Source: Deltaproteobacteria bacterium | GTDB lineage: Bacteria; UBA10199; DSSB01 | NCBI GenBank assembly: GCA_020440745.1 | Contig: JAGRNM010000048.1 | Span: 1-8,540 of the forward strand | DNA length: 8,540 bases | Direction: 5' to 3' | Part shown: one piece after another, positions 1-5,676 of the stretch | Layout of the letters: each line of letters starts with the position of its first letter | How positions within the stretch are numbered: position 1 is the first letter of the stretch | Position numbers and translations under genes: made by a program | Notes under the pieces: model-generated | Database searches by the model: none | What the model saw: the letters and a program-made list of their open reading frames with translations, nothing else | What the model was told of the DNA's origin: nothing

Positions 1-105
1 CTCATCACTAATAACAGGAGACGCCTTTTTAAAATAAAGGTCATTATGGTGACGGATCTCTTTTTCTAAATCCTCAGCAGAATATTGAGACAAGTTTTTT
101 TTCAT
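1..105 (-). CDS. ligA: NAD-dependent DNA ligase, N-terminal fragment (runs off left edge)
   Basis: Only the first 35 codons lie in the window; the gene continues past position 1. The product would seal nicks in DNA during replication and repair using NAD+. The visible peptide begins MKKNLSQYSAEDL and continues with LEKEIRHHNDLYF and SPVISDE. This matches the start of bacterial LigA (subdomain Ia, which binds the nicotinamide mononucleotide part of NAD+), where the family pattern is a Leu/Glu-rich helix, a Tyr-rich HxxxYY-like stretch and then P-x-ISDxEYD. The ATG at 105-103 is the best start: an in-frame TAA lies only eight codons upstream (132-130) with no ATG, GTG or TTG between. No clear Shine-Dalgarno sequence is visible. 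The gene lies 194 bp downstream of, and in the same direction as, the histidine phosphatase gene. Identification rests on a short segment but the motif is specific. Confidence 0.8.
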   Translation of the reverse strand, partial: MKKNLSQYSAEDLEKEIRHHNDLYFKKASPVISDE

Positions 106-233
106 GAATAATAAAATATAAGACAGGTATTAATCTCTAAAATTCTTTTTCTGCTCAAGGGGAGGAATCTTGCCCCTGCACTAAAAAAAATCAAAAACTT
201 AACCTTTAAAAATTTAGTCAAGAAACCAACCCG

Positions 234-271
234 CCTGCCTTTGGCAGACACCCCTCCTCGCATGAGGAGGG
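234..271. repeat. Two adjacent GC-rich hairpins between phosphatase and ligase genes
   Basis: Two inverted repeats sit side by side in an otherwise AT-rich gap. The first has arms CTGCC at 235-239 and GGCAG at 243-247 around a TTT loop. The second has perfect 8-bp arms CCCTCCTC at 252-259 and GAGGAGGG at 264-271 around GCAT. Read on the minus strand they follow the phosphatase stop codon (302-300) by about 30 bases. Neither is followed by a clear T-run in either direction, so they do not look like a standard intrinsic terminator. They could be an RNA-stabilising or processing structure, a factor-assisted terminator, or a copy of a small dispersed repeat. One window cannot decide between these. 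Confidence 0.5.
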
Positions 272-299
272 AAATTTTACCATGCACAAACAAACAAAA

Positions 300-926
300 T
301 CAAAAAGCCACACGGTACTCAAAATAAGTCTTCCAACTAGGTAATAGACTAAGGCCCAACAGTCTTTCTCCCTGCTGGCTTTTTTCGATCACCGTAACAG
401 AGGCATTGTCCAAACGAAAACGCCAAATATTATTTAAAGGAGCTTTTAAAACTCGTAAAGCCTGACATTTAATCCAATCAGCGTGACTTACTACCAAAAC
501 ATTACCTTCTTGATAAAAATCATAAACGGATTTTAAAAAATCCCTCCCTCTTTGACAGACTTTTTCTAGACTTTCTCCCCCAGGAGCAGCCGATTGATGG
601 GGAGTCTCAAAGTACGGAACATAACCCGGGTCTTGCTTAACTTCTTCAAAAGTCCTACCCACCCAGTCGCCATAACCGACTTCCTCTAGACGAAGATCTA
701 GTTTTGTTTCCAAACCAAAAATTTTCTCAAAATACTCGGCACTCTCTTTTGCTCTTAAGATAGGAGAACTATAAAGAGCTTCAAAAGCTAAGCCTTTTAA
801 AGACTCAGCTGTTTGTTTGATCTGAGCGTGGCCCGTCTCATTAAGACCAATGGCCTCCTTACCCATAATACGGCGCTCTAGATTCCATTGGGTTTGGCCA
901 TGACGGATAAGTAAAACACGCAACAT
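300..926 (-). CDS. Histidine phosphatase superfamily protein (phosphoglycerate mutase-like)
   Basis: A complete 208-residue cytosolic protein of the two-histidine phosphatase clan. The N-terminus has the signature LLIRHGQTQWN, with the phospho-accepting His9 flanked by Arg8. The second arginine of the pocket is probably Arg58 in YSSPILRAKES, the acid/base glutamate lies in RLEEVGYGDW (Glu81 or Glu82), and the second catalytic histidine is His148 in VVSHADW. Length and motif order fit the small broad-specificity branch, which includes GpmB-like phosphatases and CobC-like alpha-ribazole phosphatases. The substrate cannot be read from sequence, and no cobalamin or glycolytic gene lies nearby to help. 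The ATG at 926-924 has AAGG about seven bases upstream on the minus strand. The gene diverges from the M16 peptidase gene across 85 bp and points toward the ligase gene. The family call is firm; the specific activity is unknown. Confidence 0.92.
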   Translation of the reverse strand: MLRVLLIRHGQTQWNLERRIMGKEAIGLNETGHAQIKQTAESLKGLAFEALYSSPILRAKESAEYFEKIFGLETKLDLRLEEVGYGDWVGRTFEEVKQDPGYVPYFETPHQSAAPGGESLEKVCQRGRDFLKSVYDFYQEGNVLVVSHADWIKCQALRVLKAPLNNIWRFRLDNASVTVIEKSQQGERLLGLSLLPSWKTYFEYRVAF

Positions 927-1011
927 ACAAAAACCTTAAACAAGCCTGTCCCAGAAGCCAACTAATTCTTTTTGCTTTCCAAATTTTAAAAAACTCATTA
1001 CCCATGCTTCT

Positions 1012-3567
1012 ATGCATTTGACTAGAACCATTCTTCCCAATGGGGCCACCTTACTCTTAATAGAAAGCCATCAAGCACCCGTTTGCTACTTTAGTATTGG
1101 TCTACGGGTAGGCTCCCGTTACGAAAACGATTCAGAATCTGGCCTAAGCCATATGCTGGAGCACATGCTCTTTAAAGGAACCGCTAAACTCAAAGTAGGA
1201 GAATTAGCAAAAATCATTGAAGGCTCAGGGGGAGATGTCAATGCTTACACTAGCTTTGATGAAACCGTCTATTACGCTACTTTTTCTAGTCGCTATTGGG
1301 AGCGCTCTTTAGAAGCCTTAAGCGACTCCGTATTAAATGCAGCCCTAGACCCTCAAGAGTTGGCCAGAGAACAAGAGGTAGTAGTAGAAGAAATCTTACG
1401 AGGCAAAGATAGCCCCAACCGTTGTCTAAGCCAGGGGCTTTTTGAACAAGTCTATCAAAAGCATCCTTACGGCCGCCCAATCATTGGCACCGAAGAAAAG
1501 GTTCGTGGTTTTTCTAGAAAACAAGTGTGGGACTTTTATCAAAAGCATTATATTGCCCCTAACATGGTTGTCCTATTAGCTGGGGATTTTCCTGCTAAAA
1601 AGGCTTACGCTCGTTTAGAAAAAATCTTTGGAAGCTTAGCCAAAAAAACAGCGCCCAAAGAAAAAATCATTAAAGAACCCAAACAAAATAAAGCAAGAAG
1701 CTTAGTCTTAACTAAGGAGATTCAAAGCTACAATCTAGCCTTGGCTTTTCCTGGTCCCAGCCTCAAAGACCAAGACCTTCCTTGCTTGGATCTTTTAAGT
1801 CATATTTTAGGAGAAGGAGAAGGCTCCCGCTTGGACATGGAGGTTAAGGAAAAAAAGCAGCTTGTTCATTCGGTCTACTCCCATGTTTTTTCTCCCGCCC
1901 AACCTGGCCTCTTCATGTTAGGCGCTACCTTAGAAGGTCCTAAGGTTGAAAAAGCACTCAGCGCCATTCACGAAAGTATTCAAAAAATTCAAAATCAAGG
2001 TATTGGAGTAGGAGAACTTCAAAGAGCCAAACTCAATATTAAAAGTGATGCAATTTACGAAAAAGAAACCATCCAAGGTTTTAGTCGCAAATACGCCTAC
2101 TACGAAAGCATTCTAGGGCATTACGATTTTGAGCAACGCTATTATCAAGCAATTGAAGAATGTAATGCCGCCGAAGTACAGCAGATTGCCCAAAACTATT
2201 TGGACTTTAACAAACTTAATCTTGCCTTACTAAGACCCCAAAAGAGGGCCTTCCAACAACAAAGCAAAAAACTTTTAAAAGCCTACCAAGGGATCAAAAA
2301 ACAGAAAATACAAAAGCCACGCTCAAACTTAGAACCCCAGTGGGTAACTTTAAAAAATGGTTTTCGTTTAATTTTTCAAGAAAACCACCTGATCCCTACT
2401 TTTGTTTTACGCAGTGCTCACCTAGGAGGATTACGGGTAGAAAAAAATCAAGAAAACGGCATTCATTATCTCTTTTCCCAACTTTGGGCTCGCTCTACAG
2501 CTAAGTACAATAGCTTTGAATTAGCTAGAACCATCGAAAAAACCGCCGGAAGTTTAGAAGCCTACACAGGAAAAAACCTAAGCGGACTTAGGGGAGATTT
2601 TTTAAGTGATAAAATGGATCAAGGCTTGGATTTATTTTTAGATGCCCTTCTCCACCCTAGTATTGAGGGAGAAGGCCTTAACTTTGAAAAAATGGCCCAC
2701 CTAGAAGCCATTAAACGAGAAAAAGACCAACCTTCTCAACAATGTTTTCGTTTCTTTTTTGAGGCCCTTTATCCCAAACATCCTTATGGCCGCTCTATGT
2801 TGGGAAAAGAAGCCAATGTTCGCGCTTGGAAACAAAAAGACCTACTCCATTGTCATCAAAATCTTCTAAACCCCAAGGAAAGTGTCCTAGCTATTGTGGG
2901 AGACTTCGATACTCAAGAGCTTTTAGACCAGCTGGGACCTCTCTTAGAAAAATTAAAGCCCTCCAAAAAACAAAAACAAACCATTACTCCCGATCCCGCC
3001 CCTAAACAAAAAATATTTTTAGAAAACTTTAATGATAAGCTACAAGCTCACATCATAGTCGGTTTTAGAGGCCTTACTTTTTATGATCAAGAACGCTATG
3101 CCTTAGATATTTTAAATAATCTTTTAAGCGGTCAAGGCGGCAGATTATTTTTAGAATTACGGGACAAAATGTCCCTTGCCTATACAGTAACCACGGTTAA
3201 TCAAGAAGGTCTAGAACCGGGCTACTTTGGTATTTATATGGGAACAGAAGGATCTAAAGTAGAAAAAGCTTTAGAGGGAATCGAAAAAGAACTCAAAAAA
3301 TTACTAGCCGGGGGCATTAAAAAAGAAGAAGTCGCCCGTGCCAAACGCGCTCTGGTGGGGGGGTACGAAATGGAAATACAACGCAAATCCATGATCGCCA
3401 CCCAACTTGCCTTTAACGAAGTCTACGGACTGGCCCGAGACGAATGGCAAGCGCTCCCTCAAAAAATCCTCCAAGTACCCCATCAAGCTATTGAAGACGT
3501 AGCCAGAAAAATTATTCAACCCGACAAAGCAATTATTTCTGTCTTACGACCTAAAGCTAAAGCTTAG
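1012..3567 (+). CDS. M16 (pitrilysin/insulinase-like) zinc metallopeptidase with two fused halves
   Basis: A complete 851-residue protein built from two M16 repeats. The first half (about 1-410) carries the inverted zinc motif HMLEH: His47 and His51 bind zinc and Glu50 is the catalytic base. Glu127 in VVVEEI, 76 residues after His51, is the expected third ligand. The second half (about 440-851) repeats the fold but is degenerate: the HxxEH site reads HYLFS at 485-489 and the third-ligand site reads EAI. It keeps the substrate-binding Arg711 and Tyr724 in GGRLFLELRDKMSLAY. HPYGR occurs in both halves (151 and 591), which confirms the duplication. Such enzymes close like a clamshell around peptides, with one half catalytic. 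No signal peptide is visible, so a cytosolic peptide-degrading role is the simplest inference. The ATG at 1012 lacks a clear Shine-Dalgarno sequence, but no better in-frame start exists upstream. It is transcribed divergently from the phosphatase. Confidence 0.93.
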   Translation: MHLTRTILPNGATLLLIESHQAPVCYFSIGLRVGSRYENDSESGLSHMLEHMLFKGTAKLKVGELAKIIEGSGGDVNAYTSFDETVYYATFSSRYWERSLEALSDSVLNAALDPQELAREQEVVVEEILRGKDSPNRCLSQGLFEQVYQKHPYGRPIIGTEEKVRGFSRKQVWDFYQKHYIAPNMVVLLAGDFPAKKAYARLEKIFGSLAKKTAPKEKIIKEPKQNKARSLVLTKEIQSYNLALAFPGPSLKDQDLPCLDLLSHILGEGEGSRLDMEVKEKKQLVHSVYSHVFSPAQPGLFMLGATLEGPKVEKALSAIHESIQKIQNQGIGVGELQRAKLNIKSDAIYEKETIQGFSRKYAYYESILGHYDFEQRYYQAIEECNAAEVQQIAQNYLDFNKLNLALLRPQKRAFQQQSKKLLKAYQGIKKQKIQKPRSNLEPQWVTLKNGFRLIFQENHLIPTFVLRSAHLGGLRVEKNQENGIHYLFSQLWARSTAKYNSFELARTIEKTAGSLEAYTGKNLSGLRGDFLSDKMDQGLDLFLDALLHPSIEGEGLNFEKMAHLEAIKREKDQPSQQCFRFFFEALYPKHPYGRSMLGKEANVRAWKQKDLLHCHQNLLNPKESVLAIVGDFDTQELLDQLGPLLEKLKPSKKQKQTITPDPAPKQKIFLENFNDKLQAHIIVGFRGLTFYDQERYALDILNNLLSGQGGRLFLELRDKMSLAYTVTTVNQEGLEPGYFGIYMGTEGSKVEKALEGIEKELKKLLAGGIKKEEVARAKRALVGGYEMEIQRKSMIATQLAFNEVYGLARDEWQALPQKILQVPHQAIEDVARKIIQPDKAIISVLRPKAKA

Positions 3568-3658
3568 TCCTTAAGGCAAGATTGTCATCTATCCTAAGCA
3601 CATAACCAACTCCAAAATCTTTATCCCGAGTGTCCTCAACTTAAGTCAAGTTCACATC

Positions 3659-3703
3659 AGCCTTGGCAATACTTGCTAGGCTTAAAACCGTCTGGGTTTA
3701 AGC
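3659..3703. terminator. Pair of hairpins in the convergent gap, possible weak terminators
   Basis: Two stem-loops lie where the M16 gene (plus) and the 515-residue secreted protein gene (minus) converge. The first, 3659-3682, has outer arms AGCCT/AGGCT and inner arms TTGC/GCAA (given for the plus strand) around a three-base loop. The second, 3680-3703, has 10-base arms with one mismatch around GTCT and covers the last codons of the minus-strand gene. No T-run follows either stem in the correct direction; an A-run follows the second on the plus strand. They may limit read-through or protect mRNA ends, but they are not canonical intrinsic terminators. Confidence 0.3.
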
Positions 3704-5229
3704 ATCAAAAAAACTGTTATAAGGATAAGATAAGAGGCAAGAGGAAAGCTCTTTTGAGATTCTCCATAGACTAGAGTGCAGCCCCCTCCCCCATTGACAA
3801 AAGGATTAGACCCGCCACCACCCTGACCACCGATGGTTGGCTCTTCCCCTTGACCATCAATCACTGTAGAACCAATTAAAAGAAAACTATCTTCTTCACC
3901 ATCACCATCAGAATCATAAGCACAAACTTCTTCTTCAGTACCATCACCATTGCTATCTAAATTAGTTAAAGTCACTGTAGAGACAAAATCATTGGTGGCA
4001 TCCCAAAAAACATCAGGACAAACTTCACAACCATCTCCGTCAATATCAATAAAATGATCGACGCAATTATCTTGGTTAGCCTGAATAGAAAAGCAAGCCT
4101 CAGAAGACTGATCCAAGTCTAAATAAAAACTAAAGCAACCATCTTCTAAAATATCCACGGCAAATTCTGTTTCTCCATCTCCGTCGATTTCTCTTTCTCT
4201 TCTAGGCTGCCCTCCTTCGGACTCTTCCGCCAAATTTAATAGTTCAATACTAGGAGAAGATCCCAAACTAACCAAAGTACCAGCCACATTTGGCCGTGAC
4301 TCAAACTCAAACTCATAACTACCAACAGTAGAAGGTGTTGTTACTTCTCCATAGTCAAAAGCTAAATCCTCTCCCGTTGCCAAACTAAGTATATTAAGGG
4401 TCATCTGATTATTATCAAAAATAGGGCTGCCAGGCCCTAAAACGATATGGTCCACATCCAAGGTAGCTAAAGCACTTAAACTAACATTACCTAAAACCAA
4501 GCCAAAGCTAAGCACTCCATCCCGAGTAGTCTCTGCCTGACTAGTCAAATCCACCACCACGTAGGTCCAATCGTTGTCCTCTAACAAAGGAATATCCATA
4601 GTATTAGCATCCAAAGTATAACTGACTGCAGAACTCAGATCCGCAGCCTCGGCGATCTGCAACGTAATGTCCCCCGTAGACAATCCTAGAGTCGAGGATT
4701 GTTTAATCCAAAAAGCTATATGCGTATAATTAGACCAATCCATAGCCGAAGGCGCATTGTAATAAAGAGAGGGATTGCCTAACCCCAAACCTACAGAAAT
4801 ACTCAAACGAACATTGCCAGTCCCTTCAATAGGATTACTAGTATTAAGGCTAACACTAGTCAGCAAACCTCCCAAGGCATCATCATCAATCCAACCAGGA
4901 TCTCCTAAAGTAGGACTATCTAAATCGTCAAAAATATCCGCCAAAAGACCAGAGGTCATACTTATATTGCTCACACTAGGGTCTGCCCATGGATCAGGAA
5001 AAGTCACCCTAACCTGAGCATCTTCTAAGTCCTCTTGCGCTGTGTAAGTAAAAGAAAAAGAAGAAGCACTAGTGTCTACTAAAGCTCCATCAGGATTAAC
5101 AGAAGCAGAGCCACTGCCATCCAAGGCCTTAGCTTTGGCTAAACAAAAAAAATTAAAGCCAATTAAAATAAATAGTAAACAGATTTTAGATAAACAAATA
5201 GCTTTGGATAAAGCTTTAGAATGAGCCAC
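3682..5229 (-). CDS. Secreted calcium-loop protein with nested beta domains and Gly-Cys C-terminal tag
   Basis: A complete 515-residue exported protein that I cannot assign to a named family. A basic, hydrophobic N-terminus (1-35) ends in AKA, a likely signal peptidase I site. Residues about 39-95 and 272-330 look like two parts of one Ig-like beta module (SFTYTA, then TLNIL, FDYG and SYEFEFES). Between them, about 96-271, lies an apparent inserted beta-sandwich with carbohydrate-binding-like motifs (DWSNYTHIAFWIK, DWTYVVVDL, DVDHIVLG). Residues 349-447 hold four acidic DxDGDG-like loops with six cysteines, as in extracellular calcium-binding segments. A Gly-rich linker leads to GGGGCTL (Cys484), a hydrophobic stretch (495-510) and the basic end KPRRF. 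The start is GTG, supported by AAGGGGG six bases upstream. The gene is divergent from the S8 protease gene, whose product ends in a similar tail. A surface or extracellular binding protein is an inference; no catalytic motif was recognised. Confidence 0.85.
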   Translation of the reverse strand: MAHSKALSKAICLSKICLLFILIGFNFFCLAKAKALDGSGSASVNPDGALVDTSASSFSFTYTAQEDLEDAQVRVTFPDPWADPSVSNISMTSGLLADIFDDLDSPTLGDPGWIDDDALGGLLTSVSLNTSNPIEGTGNVRLSISVGLGLGNPSLYYNAPSAMDWSNYTHIAFWIKQSSTLGLSTGDITLQIAEAADLSSAVSYTLDANTMDIPLLEDNDWTYVVVDLTSQAETTRDGVLSFGLVLGNVSLSALATLDVDHIVLGPGSPIFDNNQMTLNILSLATGEDLAFDYGEVTTPSTVGSYEFEFESRPNVAGTLVSLGSSPSIELLNLAEESEGGQPRREREIDGDGETEFAVDILEDGCFSFYLDLDQSSEACFSIQANQDNCVDHFIDIDGDGCEVCPDVFWDATNDFVSTVTLTNLDSNGDGTEEEVCAYDSDGDGEEDSFLLIGSTVIDGQGEEPTIGGQGGGGSNPFVNGGGGCTLVYGESQKSFPLASYLILITVFLMLKPRRF

Positions 5230-5235
5230 TCCACA

Positions 5236-5242
5236 CCCCCTT
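5236..5242 (-). promoter_or_regulatory. Ribosome binding site fixing the GTG start of the secreted protein
   Basis: On the minus strand AAGGGGG lies six bases before the GTG at 5229-5227. This is a strong Shine-Dalgarno match at good spacing, and the codons that follow encode a proper signal peptide. It supports GTG as the real start. Confidence 0.7.
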
Positions 5243-5306
5243 ATGTTTTTTTAACCAAATGCCTTCTATCCCCTTTTGAAGGCTTAAACTCTCTCTTATC
5301 TGGGCC

Positions 5307-5312
5307 ATTATA
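5307..5312 (-). promoter_or_regulatory. Candidate -10 box for the 515-residue secreted protein gene
   Basis: The minus strand carries a perfect TATAAT here, about 75-80 bases before the GTG start. No good -35 hexamer lies at 16-18 bases; the best is the weak TTTATT or CTTTTA. Transcription from here would give a leader containing the 5261-5283 hairpin. AT-rich DNA produces such boxes by chance, so confidence is modest. Confidence 0.35.
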
Positions 5313-5464
5313 AGTTTTATAGCAAAACAATAAAAGTATTTTTTGCAATTTGATTTAAAAAACAAAGAGGCTAAAAAGTATTAATAAAGAATATAAAATT
5401 TCTTAATTATTTCATAAAGCTAGCTACCCTTGTTTCAAAATCTTAGAGGAGGATCTTTACATTT

Positions 5465-5494
5465 TTGAGAAAGTATCCGAAAATTTTCTATAGG
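5465..5494 (+). promoter_or_regulatory. Candidate sigma70-type promoter for the S8 protease gene
   Basis: TTGAGA at 5465-5470 (five of six consensus bases) and TATAGG at 5489-5494 (four of six) are separated by 18 bases. Transcription from about 5500 would leave a leader near 175 bases before the ATG at 5677. An alternative -10 box, TATAAG at 5505-5510, lacks a good -35 partner. Confidence 0.35.
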
Positions 5495-5663
5495 GTTTAA
5501 AGAGTATAAGCATGGGATGACATGAGTGTGGGGTAGGGAAAAGTCTATCAATCCTCACCTTAATTAATCATCCAATTTTATTAAGATAATCATGAAGCTT
5601 TCTTAAAGCTTAAAAAAGCATTGCTGTTTACAGGGCCTATTAGACTTGGCCTTGTCCGGGTAT

Positions 5664-5668
5664 AGGAG
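5664..5668 (+). promoter_or_regulatory. Ribosome binding site selecting ATG 5677 over TTG 5671
   Basis: AGGAG ends eight bases before the ATG at 5677 but only two bases before the in-frame TTG at 5671. The spacing favours the ATG, which also begins directly with a basic MKSK signal-peptide start. Confidence 0.7.
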
Positions 5669-5676
5669 TCTTGGTC

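Larger units (their letters stand above)
5230..5676. other. 447-bp divergent intergenic region with no gene seen
   Basis: This AT-rich stretch separates two divergently transcribed secreted-protein genes. I find no convincing open reading frame, tRNA or recognised riboswitch. It holds a candidate promoter for each side. A perfect 6-bp inverted repeat (GCCTTC 5261-5266, GAAGGC 5278-5283) falls in the presumed leader of the minus-strand gene. A perfect 7-bp inverted repeat (AAGCTTT 5595-5601, AAAGCTT 5605-5611) falls in the presumed leader of the protease gene. A G-rich patch lies at 5527-5539. The plus-side leader would be about 175 bases, long enough for RNA-level or protein-mediated control, but no known element is recognised. 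Confidence 0.6.

Noticed and set aside
102..293. 63-codon minus-strand frame between the phosphatase and ligase genes, overlapping the ligase start as ATGA
   Set aside because: It would start at TTG with no Shine-Dalgarno site, runs through the two palindromes, and its product has no recognisable domain. The ATGA overlap is suggestive but probably chance.
3357..3363. Run of seven G inside the M16 gene, possible phase-variable tract
   Set aside because: It encodes conserved-looking GlyGly residues, the frame is intact on both sides, and seven is short for slip-strand switching.
4775..5017. 80-codon plus-strand frame inside the 515-residue protein gene
   Set aside because: It is antisense to a coding gene with a convincing signal peptide and domains, and its low-complexity product has no recognisable feature.
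5595..5611. Perfect AAGCTTT/AAAGCTT hairpin as an intrinsic terminator
   Set aside because: The stem is AT-rich and is followed by A rather than T on the plus strand; on the minus strand it is not near any gene end.
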